Origin: Bacteroidales bacterium
Lineage (GTDB): Bacteria; Bacteroidota; Bacteroidia; Bacteroidales; VadinHA17
Reading direction: 5' to 3'
NCBI GenBank assembly: GCA_016715075.1
Contig: JADKBK010000004.1
Coordinates: forward strand, 62,001-126,000
DNA length: 64,000 bases
Below, piece by piece: positions 27,738 through 36,889 of this stretch. The notes beneath the pieces were generated by a model. It had not been told where the DNA came from. It saw only the letters and a program-made list of their open reading frames with translations, and searched no databases. Both the position numbers and the translations under genes were made by a program. Numbering within the stretch: the stretch's first letter is position 1; the number at the start of each line of letters is the position of its first letter.

Positions 27738-29108
27738 ATGAATTTTTTAAAATCATCATTTGTTCAATTACTTCTCAGTCCGTTCAGAAAAGGACATGAA
27801 CGCAGTAATAAGGCAAAGGAGAATATTGTTCTGGCAATTTTCATAAAGGGATTAAGTATTGGCATCAGCCTGGTACTGGTACCATTAACCCTTCATTATG
27901 TGAATTCCACCGAATATGGTATCTGGCTTACTCTAAGCTCCATTGTCGGTTGGTTTGGCTTTTTTGATATAGGTTTTGGCAGCGGGTTGCGTAATAAGTT
28001 TGCCGAGGCAAAAGCTAATGGTGACCATGAACTTGCAAAAACATATGTCAGCACAACCTATGCTATACTGAGTATCATAGTTGTTGGATTCTTAGTCCTG
28101 TTTTTCTGTATAAATCCCTTTTTAGACTGGACCAGAATATTAAATACTCCGGCCGAAATGCGAGGCGATCTGAGTATTCTGGCGATGCTGGTATTCGTTT
28201 TTTTCTGTATTCAGTTTGTATTCTCGTTGCTTAATACTGTAGTGACAGCAAATCAGGAGCCTGCGAAAGCCTCAATCTTTAATCTTTTAGGTAGTGTCGT
28301 TTCCCTTGGTGTTATCTTTGTACTTACAAAAACGACCCAGGGAAGTCTGATTTACCTGGGAGCAACACTTGGTTTTGCACCTGTTCTTGTCCTGATAATA
28401 TCAAGCTTCTGGTTCTATAACCGGAAATACAAACTTTATGCACCTTCTCTAAAATATGTAAAATTTAAATATGCTCGTGATTTAATGACTCTGGGGCTTA
28501 AATTTTTTATCCTGCAGATTGCTGCCCTTGTCATATATCAGACCAGCAATATAATAATTGCCCAACTGTTTGGTCCATCACAGGTTACACCCTTTAATAT
28601 TGCCTATAAATATTTTAGTGTTATTACAATGGGATTTGGCATAGTGATGCTGCCTTTCTGGAGTGCATTCACAGAGGCCTGGTATAAGAAAGATATTGAT
28701 TGGATAAAAAATGTCATGAGAAATCTGATGATCATATGGGCATTAACCAGTGTGTGTGCGCTTATCATGCTTGTATGCTCAAATTTCATGTACAGGCTGT
28801 GGGTAGGGAAAGAGCTTGTGGTTCCCCTGAGTATTTCTATAGTCATGGCTGCTTATGTGATTCTCAATTCCTGGTGTGTGATCTTTTCAAATTTTTTGAA
28901 CGGAATCGGCAAGATTAAGCTTCAGATTTACAGTGGAATTCTCGGAGCAGTAATAAATGTGCCACTGGCAATTTTTCTTGGAAAACATATGGGTATAGCC
29001 GGAGTCTTTCTTTCAACCTGTATATTGGCAGTGATCAGCGCTATCTGGTCTCCAATTCAATATTGGAAGATAATTAATAATAACGCCAAAGGAATTTGGA
29101 ATAAGTAA
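27738..29108 (+). CDS. wzx: polysaccharide flippase (Wzx-like, MOP superfamily)
   Basis: A 456-residue inner-membrane protein with about 12-14 hydrophobic segments, typical of MOP-superfamily oligosaccharide flippases that move undecaprenyl-linked repeat units to the periplasmic face. The N-terminal segment STEYGIWLTLSSIVGWFGFFDIGFGSGLRNKFAEA is very characteristic. Length is in the normal 420-500 range. It is followed after 5 bp by a glycosyltransferase, and a polymerase gene lies at 32256. Together they indicate a Wzx/Wzy-type pathway for the second glycan set. Confidence 0.9.
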   Translation: MNFLKSSFVQLLLSPFRKGHERSNKAKENIVLAIFIKGLSIGISLVLVPLTLHYVNSTEYGIWLTLSSIVGWFGFFDIGFGSGLRNKFAEAKANGDHELAKTYVSTTYAILSIIVVGFLVLFFCINPFLDWTRILNTPAEMRGDLSILAMLVFVFFCIQFVFSLLNTVVTANQEPAKASIFNLLGSVVSLGVIFVLTKTTQGSLIYLGATLGFAPVLVLIISSFWFYNRKYKLYAPSLKYVKFKYARDLMTLGLKFFILQIAALVIYQTSNIIIAQLFGPSQVTPFNIAYKYFSVITMGFGIVMLPFWSAFTEAWYKKDIDWIKNVMRNLMIIWALTSVCALIMLVCSNFMYRLWVGKELVVPLSISIVMAAYVILNSWCVIFSNFLNGIGKIKLQIYSGILGAVINVPLAIFLGKHMGIAGVFLSTCILAVISAIWSPIQYWKIINNNAKGIWNK

Positions 29109-29113
29109 ATTGC

Positions 29114-30406
29114 ATGGAAATATTAATACTTAATTGTAATACACCTTTGCGTGCATCCGGAATAGTTGCTCTGGATTTGTTTAATGAATTCAAAAAAAAA
29201 GGGCATAATGTCAGGCTAATGGTAAATAAGTATGATTCCTCTTATCCTGAGGATATCATAAGTATGGAAACCTGGTTACTGGCAAAAAAAAATGATCTCA
29301 AGGAAAGGATCTACCGCAGACTCAAATTACGCAAAAGCCGTCCTACAGACATAAATTATCATTATCAGGAGGTACGCGAGCAAAAATCATTTTATAGTGT
29401 AAGGAAAATTTTGAGAAGGTCCGGAAGCAGGCCTGATGTAATATTTGTATTGTTTGCTAAGAATTTCATAAATTCAAAAGACATGTATGAATTCAATAAA
29501 TTGACTCATGCAAAGATCTTTTGGCTTATGTATGATATGGCTCCTTTAACCGGAGGATGTCATTATGCGTGGGATTGTAAAGGGTATCAGAATAGTTGTG
29601 GCAATTGCCCTGGAATTTATTCAAATGATCCGCTCGATATCAGCCATAAAAATATATTATACAAGAAAAAGTATATAGACAATACTGATATTCATTTGAT
29701 AGCAGCTTCGGAATGGCAGTTCAGGCAGGCAAAAACAAGTACCCTTTTTAAAAATAAGCCCATCGAAAAGGTTCTTCTTTCTGTTGACCCAAATATATTT
29801 AAGCCTGTAGATAAGAAAGAGTTAAGGCTTAAAATGGGAATTGATCCGGATAAGAAAGTAATATTTTTTGGCGCTGTTTATTTACATATTCAGAGAAAGG
29901 GCATGTCATATCTTCTGGAAAGTTTTAATATTCTGAAGGAGAGGTTAGCAGGAACTGAACTTGGCAGCAAGATTTTATTATTAATTGCCGGAAGAGAAAT
30001 CGAAGGACTGGATGAATTATTACCCCTTGATGCCCAGTATTTGGGTTTCCTGGATAATACTTATGGAATAGCTTCAGCTTTTCAGGTTGCAGATCTTTTT
30101 ATATGTCCATCGATTGAAGATTCAGGACCGCAAATGATAAACATGTCAATTATGTGTGGTACCCCGGTTGTATCATTTGAAATGGGTGTCTCTCCTGACC
30201 TTGTTATCTCCGGACAAACCGGTTATATGGCTAAGCTGAAAGACAGTGTTGATTTGGCCCAGGGTCTCTATAATGTCTTATCTTTGAATAATATTGAGTA
30301 TCAGAAACTATCTGATAATTGCAGGGAGCTTGGATTAAAACTTTGTTCTCCTGACGTACAGATCGAGAATTTGGAAAAGATTATTGAAAAATCAAGGTTA
30401 AATTAA
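29114..30406 (+). CDS. glycosyltransferase family 4 with Cys-rich acceptor segment
   Basis: A 430-residue cytoplasmic GT-B enzyme. The N-terminal domain contains a cysteine-rich segment MAPLTGGCHYAWDCKGYQNS followed by CGNCPG, a feature of one subgroup of polysaccharide GT4 enzymes. The C-terminal domain has IFFGAVYLHIQRKG and the donor-binding segment EDSGPQMINMSIMCGTPVVS. No signal peptide or membrane segment is present. The stop codon TAA touches the ATG of the next gene, so they are coupled. The donor sugar is not determinable. Confidence 0.87.
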   Translation: MEILILNCNTPLRASGIVALDLFNEFKKKGHNVRLMVNKYDSSYPEDIISMETWLLAKKNDLKERIYRRLKLRKSRPTDINYHYQEVREQKSFYSVRKILRRSGSRPDVIFVLFAKNFINSKDMYEFNKLTHAKIFWLMYDMAPLTGGCHYAWDCKGYQNSCGNCPGIYSNDPLDISHKNILYKKKYIDNTDIHLIAASEWQFRQAKTSTLFKNKPIEKVLLSVDPNIFKPVDKKELRLKMGIDPDKKVIFFGAVYLHIQRKGMSYLLESFNILKERLAGTELGSKILLLIAGREIEGLDELLPLDAQYLGFLDNTYGIASAFQVADLFICPSIEDSGPQMINMSIMCGTPVVSFEMGVSPDLVISGQTGYMAKLKDSVDLAQGLYNVLSLNNIEYQKLSDNCRELGLKLCSPDVQIENLEKIIEKSRLN

Positions 30407-31129
30407 ATGGGGAATGATTTTAGATTATTAGAGTGGGATTCCTCCTTTTTCGGTTATAAAATAGCTGCCCTCCATCCTTCCGGGCTAAGCTCAGATGAAT
30501 TAAAGAGAATGGTTGACGACCTTTTCAAGGAAGATTTCAAACTTGCATATTGTTTTATCAATCCTGAGGATGAGGCTTCAATAAAATCGTTACTAAATGC
30601 ATCTGCTATTCTGGCTGATGAAAAGATTACCTATTTCAATAATGACCTTCGAAAGGATTCTAATTTCAGCACAACGAATATTAAAGCCTTTAGCCTGACT
30701 CTTCCCACGGAAAAACTCCGTGATCTGGCATTGCAAAGCGGTCTTTTCTCACGTTTTAAGATAGATGGAAATTTCCATAATCAGGAATACGAGAAGCTTT
30801 ATTCCGAATGGATTCTGAAATCTGTAAACAAAACCCTGGCAGATGAGACACTGGTCTATTATGATGAAAGCGATGAAAATGGATTTATTACTCTGTCAGT
30901 GAAAGGTAATATTGGATCGATCGGCCTGATAGCCGTTGATGAAAAAGTCAGAGGAAAAGCCATCGGGAAGAAGTTAATAAATGCCGCTATCGGTTATTTT
31001 CTGGAAAAAGATGTCACCGAAGTGGAGGTCGTGACTCAAAAGGCTAATAAACCAGCCTGCTTTTTTTATGAATCGATGGGTTTTAAAATTAAAAATATAA
31101 CTAACATTTATCATCTATGGATAAGATGA
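30407..31129 (+). CDS. wecD: dTDP-4-amino-4,6-dideoxygalactose N-acetyltransferase (GNAT)
   Basis: A 240-residue GNAT-fold protein. The start LLEWDSSFFGYKIA parallels the WecD N-terminus, and the C-terminal acetyl-CoA region has IGLIAVDEKVRGKAIGKKLI and ACFFYESMGF. Known WecD acetylates dTDP-Fuc4N made by WecE, giving dTDP-Fuc4NAc. The WecE-like gene follows directly, overlapping by ATGA, which strongly supports this assignment. The dTDP-glucose pathway genes rmlA and rmlB are not in the window and must be elsewhere. Confidence 0.85.
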   Translation: MGNDFRLLEWDSSFFGYKIAALHPSGLSSDELKRMVDDLFKEDFKLAYCFINPEDEASIKSLLNASAILADEKITYFNNDLRKDSNFSTTNIKAFSLTLPTEKLRDLALQSGLFSRFKIDGNFHNQEYEKLYSEWILKSVNKTLADETLVYYDESDENGFITLSVKGNIGSIGLIAVDEKVRGKAIGKKLINAAIGYFLEKDVTEVEVVTQKANKPACFFYESMGFKIKNITNIYHLWIR

Positions 31130-32259
31130 AAATACCATTTAATAAGCCCTACCTTACTGGTAAAGAGATGCATTATATGTATCAGGCTATTTATTCGGGT
31201 AAAATTTCCGGCAATGGGATGTATACACAGAAGTGCCATAAGTATTTTGAAGAAAAGTTTGGGTTTAAAAAGGTTTTATTAACAACCTCATGCACCGATG
31301 CACTGGAGATGTGTGCAATACTTGCAGATATTAAGCCGGGAGATGAAGTAATTATTCCCTCTTTTACATTTGTTTCAACAGCACTGGCTTTTGTCAGGCA
31401 GGGAGCAAAAATCGTTTTTGCCGACAGTAATTCAGCGAATCCTAATATTGATACTGAGCTTCTGGAGAAATTGATAACTCCAAAAACAAAAGCAATTGTT
31501 CCTGTCCATTATGCAGGAATCTCATGTGATATGGATAAAATAATGGCGCTGGCGCAAAAGTATAACTTACTTGTTATTGAAGATGCAGCACAGGCCATTG
31601 ATTCTTATTATAATGGAAAATCTTTAGGTTCTATCGGAAATCTTGCAGCTTTTTCATTCCATGAGACTAAAAATCTGAATTCAGGAGAAGGCGGAATGCT
31701 GGCAATAAATGATCTCCAATTTGTAAAACGATCTGAAATTATCTGGGAGAAGGGGACCAACAGATCAGAATTTTTCAGGGGTGAGGTTGACAAGTACGGC
31801 TGGGTTGATACAGGTTCTTCATTCCTTCCTTCAGAAATTATAGCTGCATACCTTTATGCTCAGGTGGAAAATATGGATATGATACAGGCCAGGAGAAAGG
31901 AGATCTGGCAGATCTATTATAACGGACTTGAGAAGTGTTGCAGGAAAAACGGAGTTATGTTGCCATTTATACCGGAATATGCCACCAATAACGGACATAT
32001 GTTTTATCTCGTCTGTACATCTATAGATCAGAGAACATCCTTGATTGATCACTTGAAAAACGATGGCATACATTCAGTATTTCACTATCTCAGCCTTCAT
32101 AAGAGTCCTTACTATCGCGATAAATATGATGGAAGGGAATTGGTATACAGCGACAGATTTACTGATCAGCTGGTAAGGCTGCCAATGTTTTATGAATTGA
32201 CAAATTCGGATGTAGAAAGGATAATAGATTCTGTTAAAACTTTTTTTAAATCGCTATGA
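31126..32259 (+). CDS. wecE: dTDP-4-amino-4,6-dideoxygalactose transaminase
   Basis: A 377-residue PLP-dependent sugar aminotransferase of the DegT/DnrJ/EryC1 family. It aligns along its whole length with WecE: IPFNKPYLTGKE, SCTDALEMCA, PGDEVIIPSFTFVSTA, VPVHYAGISCDM, EDAAQAID, then SFHETKN with the PLP lysine at residue 182. KGTNRSEFFRGEVDKYGW follows. It makes dTDP-Fuc4N from dTDP-4-keto-6-deoxyglucose. ATG 31126 is chosen over 31117 because it matches the short family N-terminus and overlaps the wecD stop by ATGA. The stop overlaps the polymerase start. Confidence 0.92.
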   Translation: MKIPFNKPYLTGKEMHYMYQAIYSGKISGNGMYTQKCHKYFEEKFGFKKVLLTTSCTDALEMCAILADIKPGDEVIIPSFTFVSTALAFVRQGAKIVFADSNSANPNIDTELLEKLITPKTKAIVPVHYAGISCDMDKIMALAQKYNLLVIEDAAQAIDSYYNGKSLGSIGNLAAFSFHETKNLNSGEGGMLAINDLQFVKRSEIIWEKGTNRSEFFRGEVDKYGWVDTGSSFLPSEIIAAYLYAQVENMDMIQARRKEIWQIYYNGLEKCCRKNGVMLPFIPEYATNNGHMFYLVCTSIDQRTSLIDHLKNDGIHSVFHYLSLHKSPYYRDKYDGRELVYSDRFTDQLVRLPMFYELTNSDVERIIDSVKTFFKSL

Positions 32260-33488
32260 ATAGATTTATACAATTATTCTTCTTAATCCTTCTTCCCTTT
32301 TATCCAATTTGGGCGTGGCTGTCATATGCTTATGTACACAAGCCTATTGGCTTTGTAATAGCCCTGATACTGATCCCGCTTGTCGCTTATAATATTATAA
32401 TTCAGAAAATCAGGTTGCCGAAATACCTGATATTCCTTATCCTTTTTACAATATTCCATCTGGTCTCAACTTTTGCAAATCACCTTTTACCACCTAAGAC
32501 CAATATGGTTTTCTTTTTCCTTTCTGATGCCAATGTATACGCCTGTCTGCTTTTTCTTGTTGTTGAAAGTATTGATTTCGATGATGTTTTCATAAAGAAA
32601 ATGAACTCAATGATATTTATTCTGATCATAGTCTCCTTTATTGTGAGTCTTATTCAGATTAAATATCCGTATTTTTTTATTAGCACCGCTATTACAGGTA
32701 ACATTGGTGGTATGGTTTATCTGGAAGAACGAAGGTGTTTTTCAATTTTCAGCTGGATAAATCTGAACTCCCTCGGTATAACCTTCCCAATATTGATTTC
32801 AATTCTGCTTAGTGTCAATAATTATAAAAGCAAAATTGTGCCTGTAGCAATATTTATTGGAATAGTTGTTGCTTTTTTGACCAGGGCCAGGTATGTCATG
32901 ATATCAATTATCATGGTCTTATCACAGTTATTCTTCAATTCGATGATAGCCTTGAGGAAGAAGGTCTATACACTTCTGCTGCTCGTTTCTATAATAATAA
33001 TCCTGATCGGAGTTGCCAGTCTTTGGGGATTCGATATACAGCAGGTAATTGACAACAGGATACTGGAAAAGGAAACAGGTATGGGTTCTGCTAAAGCCAG
33101 GGTAGTCTCTTATGAGGTTTTCCTTATTAAGTTTCCTTGAAAATCCATGGTTTGGTGTCGGCCGGAAACCAGGGCTGATGTGGCCAGAATGCTTATAGGA
33201 GTGGCACCTCTTATCCATGTTGGTTATCTGTCATATCTGTATTATTACGGAATATTTGGATCTCTACTGCTATTTATATCGCTATTTTTTCTGGTGAAAT
33301 TTGCCTGGGATGTTGGTAAAAAAACAGCCTACTGGGGCAGCTTATATGGATTGCTGACTTTCTGTTTCGCAAATATGACTTTTGTCTATTTTACTTTTAG
33401 TGAGATGGGGATGGTGCTTGCTGTTATCTATTTGAAATATTTTAATGATAAGCAGAAATCAGAATTACCAGAAAGCCAAAGTGAATGA
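32256..33488 (+). CDS. wzy: O-antigen polymerase (Wzy-like), frame broken three times around 33132-33176
   Basis: A polytopic membrane protein of about 409 residues when repaired, with some ten hydrophobic segments and the polymerase-type loop ENPWFGVG. As given, the first frame stops at TGA 33138. Sequence across the break suggests three extra bases close together: one in TTT 33132-33134, one near 33161-33164 and one near 33173-33176. Removing them reads IKFLENPWFGVGGNQGDVAR and rejoins the original frame, which runs on to 33488. Three insertions restoring frame within 45 bp are unusual. Wzy enzymes join flipped repeat units in the periplasm. The start overlaps wecE by ATGA. Confidence 0.72.
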
Positions 33489-33701
33489 TATGTTCACCCG
33501 GTTTGTCTTAGTTAATCATAATTCCTATATGCCACTTAATATCAGAAAAAGTCGTTTTGATCATATCCAACTAAATACTATCATAATTAATTTTATATTT
33601 GAATTTAGAAAAGTCTGCAACGAAACTGCTTTAAGTAATGATGGAAAGAAAGTGAAGAAAATGATTGTTGGAAATATGTGCAAAATTCAAAGACTCTGAT
33701 T

Positions 33702-34877
33702 ATGTCCATTGTAATTTTTGGCGATAACTTTTCTTTTCCGGAGGGGAATGCGGCTACAAATCGTATTTATACATACGCAAAAGGGTTCATTAATAATAAC
33801 ATACAGACATATGTAATCTGCAACAGGAATGATTACATTGATGATCTTAATGGAACAATGGATGGGATTCATTATTTTAATCCTATTAACCAAACAAAAC
33901 GAAATGATCATTTCCTGGTCAGGAACTGGTATAAGGTAAAAAAATACCACAATACTTTAAAGCTGGTAAAAACTATTAATAAGCAGGAACCTGTTATTGG
34001 AATAATCACTGATACTCACGACTTTGTATCTCATGTATTTTCATATTATCTGGCTAAGAGGATAGGGACAAAGCTGATAGTTGAAAAAAGTGAGCACCCC
34101 TTAAGGCTTTATCAGCAAAATACGTTGAAGAAATTACAGGGATTGGTTAAACTACGGATTGAATCAATTTTATGTGACGGGTTACTTTGCATCTCCCGGT
34201 TCCTTGTTGATTATTATAAAGAGTATGGCCTTCCTGACAGGAAGCTGGTTCTGATTCCCAGCACTGTAGAACCGGAAAGGTTTTTGCAGCCTGTTGAGAA
34301 GCCACTTCAGTACTCATATATTGGATATTTTGGAGGACTGACTTTTTCAAGAGACAATGTTGATATCCTGATTAAAGCCTATGCCACTTTTTGTGACAGG
34401 CATCCCGGGATTAATCTTGTTGTCGGTGGATTCTGTTCCGACGATGAGAGGAAGCAGATCGAGAATCTGATTATTGAACTAAAACTGGCACCAAGAGCCG
34501 TATTATTAAAATATTTACCACGATCGGAGGTCGTACGCTATATCGTCCACTCCGATATCCTGGTAATGGTTAGGGCTAAAGATCTTGAAACCTCAGCATC
34601 GTTTCCATCAAAACTGGCGGAATATCTGGTAACATCCAAACCCATCGTAACTGTGGATGTCGGAGAGGTTTCTGATTTTCTTACCGATGGAGTGAATGCT
34701 TTTGTTGTTGAGCCCGGTAATATTGAGAAATTAGCTGAAAAATTAGAATATGTAATTGATAACTATGATCTGGCTTTGGATGTTGCCAGGCAGTGAACTA
34801 AACTAACTACTACAATTTTTAATTATAATTTTCAGTCAAAAAGAATAATTGAATATATATTGTCGTTAAATACCTGA
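33702..34877 (+). CDS. glycosyltransferase family 4, in-frame TGA near the C-terminus
   Basis: A GT-B glycosyltransferase starting at ATG 33702 (MSIVIFGDNFSFPEGNAATN). The donor-binding segment is SFPSKLAEYLVTSKPIVTVD. The frame meets TGA at 34794-34796 after VARQ, but the same frame continues with TKLTTTIFNYNFQSKRIIEYI to TGA 34875-34877. That continuation is exactly the kind of C-terminal helix these enzymes end with, and its stop lies 4 bp before the next gene. One substitution (for example GGA to TGA) would explain it. If real, the protein loses its last 26 residues and may still fold. Confidence 0.78.
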
Positions 34878-34881
34878 TATA

Positions 34882-35808
34882 ATGGAACCCAATTTACCTC
34901 TGGTAAGCATCATTATGGCTACTTATAACAGAGCAAATCTTCTGGGAAGAGCCATAGAAAGTGTTTTACACCAGACCTACACAAATATTGAATTAATTAT
35001 TGTTAATGATGGTTCAACCGATGACACTGAATCGGTACTTAAGAGTTATAACGATTCCAGGATAAAAGTGGTTATACATGAATTCAACAGGGGTGCAACA
35101 GCGGCTAAAAATACAGGTCTGAAACATATCAGGGGAGAATGGTTCACAATTTATGATTCCGATGATGAAATGGTACCGGATGCCATTGATACTCTTATGA
35201 ATATCCCTCTAAAATTTGATCCGGAGATTACTGCCATAACAGCTAATGGATGGGACCCTATATCCAACGCGTTTACCGGCAACGGATTAACAGAAGATTG
35301 TTATATAGTCGCAAACGAAGTAATGCCTCGCTGCGATGGAGATTTCTGGGGCATTGTAAAGTCCGGCCTACTGCAGAATGAGTTTTTTAATGAAAATCTT
35401 ATTGGTTGTGAGAGTACATTATGGTATTCGCTCAGCGAACGGGCAAACGGATATTATGTGCATAAACCTCTTAGTATAATCCACACTGAGGGGAATGACA
35501 GAATAACCACCTCAAAAGTGAGTCTGGAAAAGAAAATCAGGCATTATGAGAGCATTATTGACGAGAAACTCTATTTAAAAATAACCAGGAAGTTTCATCC
35601 TGATGATTATTATGATATTTGTAAAAACGGACTTCTTGTAATGCGACTGAATAAAAATGAAGAACTGGCCTCAAGATATTATGAAATGATGAAATCTGAT
35701 CACAGGAAATTTTCTGATTACCTGATCTATAAATTTGATATTTCTTTGGTTGTATACAGGATATATTCAAGTTTTATGGCTTTAATCAGAAAATATTCGG
35801 TAGTTTAA
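34882..35808 (+). CDS. glycosyltransferase family 2
   Basis: A 308-residue GT-A enzyme. It opens PLVSIIMATYNRANLLGRAI, with IIVNDGSTDDT and the metal-binding YDSDDE at about residues 91-96, all standard for family 2 inverting transferases. No membrane segment is obvious, so it is a soluble or peripheral cytoplasmic enzyme adding one sugar to the lipid-linked unit. It starts 4 bp after the extended stop of the previous glycosyltransferase. Its TAA overlaps a small downstream reading frame (TAATG). Confidence 0.9.
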   Translation: MEPNLPLVSIIMATYNRANLLGRAIESVLHQTYTNIELIIVNDGSTDDTESVLKSYNDSRIKVVIHEFNRGATAAKNTGLKHIRGEWFTIYDSDDEMVPDAIDTLMNIPLKFDPEITAITANGWDPISNAFTGNGLTEDCYIVANEVMPRCDGDFWGIVKSGLLQNEFFNENLIGCESTLWYSLSERANGYYVHKPLSIIHTEGNDRITTSKVSLEKKIRHYESIIDEKLYLKITRKFHPDDYYDICKNGLLVMRLNKNEELASRYYEMMKSDHRKFSDYLIYKFDISLVVYRIYSSFMALIRKYSVV

Positions 35809-35915
35809 TGAAAAAATTATTGTCAACTGAAAAATCTTTATGGCACTTCTTTATATTTATGGCAGGTAGTGACTGGAAACAAGAAAACAATTTATTGAAA
35901 AAAGAGAGAATATGA
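35808..35915 (+). CDS. possible small coupled ORF (35 residues)
   Basis: A 35-codon frame starts at an ATG overlapping the GT2 stop (TAATG) and ends at a TGA overlapping the deacetylase start (ATGA). It fills the whole gap between the two genes. The peptide is basic at both ends with a short hydrophobic centre (WHFFIFMAG). No family is recognised. The perfect coupling at both ends is suggestive, but a 108-bp gap could produce this by chance, and homology has not been tested. Confidence 0.25.
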   Translation: MKKLLSTEKSLWHFFIFMAGSDWKQENNLLKKERI

Positions 35916-36889
35916 ATTTTATCCTGACAATTGATACTGAGGGCGATAATCAATGGGACCATGGAAGGGAACTTGCTGTTGAAAATATTAAGTTTGTTCC
36001 GCGCTTTCAGGAGTTATGTGAAAAATATTCAATAAAGCCCACTTATTTTGTAACTTCTGAAGTATGTGATGATCAATATGCCAGGGAAATATTCACTGAT
36101 TATATCCTGAAAGATACCGCAGAAATCGGGGCTCATTTACATGCATGGACAACACCCCCGTTTTATGATAAAGACGGTTACAGATTTAACGATCCTGCTC
36201 ACTCTTTTGCAAATGAATTACCTGATGATCTGTTAAACCAGAAGCTGAAATACCTTACTGACCAGATAGAGACCTCATTCGGGAAACGTCCCTTATCATA
36301 TCGTTCAGGAAGATATGGCTTTAACGAAAATGTTGGAAGAAGCCTGGTAAGAAACGGCTATATTGTCGATTCATCAGTATCTCCATATGCTACGTGGGCT
36401 GACCATCCCGGGATTCCGGGAGGAGAAGGAGGCCCGGATTTCATCGATAGCGATCCTTTTCCTTATGACTATCATTTCGATGAAGGTTCGCTTCATGAGA
36501 TTCCTATTACAATATTGCCGACAAGATTTCCGTTAAACAGATACCAGTCATTAGCCAGATATTATTTCAGAAGAGTGGATAAAAGTATCTTTCTAAGAGT
36601 TTTCAGGAAACTGTTTTTTAATAATCAGCCATTGTGGCTTAGGCCTAATCCATGGATGACTCTGGATCTTTTTAGTGAATTGGTCAATGAATCAATAAAA
36701 ATTAAATTGCCAAATCTTGTTATGATGTTTCATTCAAGCGAATTAATGCCCGGATGTTCCATATACCGTCAGGACAATGAATCAATTGAGAAGCTGTATG
36801 AGCTGTTGGAAAGGTTTTTCCTTTTATTAAAAGATAAAAATATAGATTCTGTAACGATGACAGAAGCTGCAAAAATCAATAAGATATGA
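35912..36889 (+). CDS. polysaccharide deacetylase family protein (NodB-like)
   Basis: A 325-residue protein with a carbohydrate-esterase-4-like fold. The first strand FILTIDTEGDNQWDHG carries the probable metal-binding Asp, and EIGAHLHAW carries the paired histidines. PLSYRSGRYGF and later MMFHSSELMPG complete the family pattern. No signal peptide is seen, so it probably acts in the cytoplasm, for example removing an acetyl group from a lipid-linked or nucleotide sugar. Its stop overlaps the next glycosyltransferase start by ATGA, so it is part of the glycan operon. Substrate unknown. Confidence 0.82.
   Translation: MNFILTIDTEGDNQWDHGRELAVENIKFVPRFQELCEKYSIKPTYFVTSEVCDDQYAREIFTDYILKDTAEIGAHLHAWTTPPFYDKDGYRFNDPAHSFANELPDDLLNQKLKYLTDQIETSFGKRPLSYRSGRYGFNENVGRSLVRNGYIVDSSVSPYATWADHPGIPGGEGGPDFIDSDPFPYDYHFDEGSLHEIPITILPTRFPLNRYQSLARYYFRRVDKSIFLRVFRKLFFNNQPLWLRPNPWMTLDLFSELVNESIKIKLPNLVMMFHSSELMPGCSIYRQDNESIEKLYELLERFFLLLKDKNIDSVTMTEAAKINKI

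Noticed and set aside
33445..33699. 84-codon ORF between polymerase and glycosyltransferase
   Set aside because: It overlaps the polymerase end in another frame, has no recognisable domain, and its composition looks like A/T-rich spacer.
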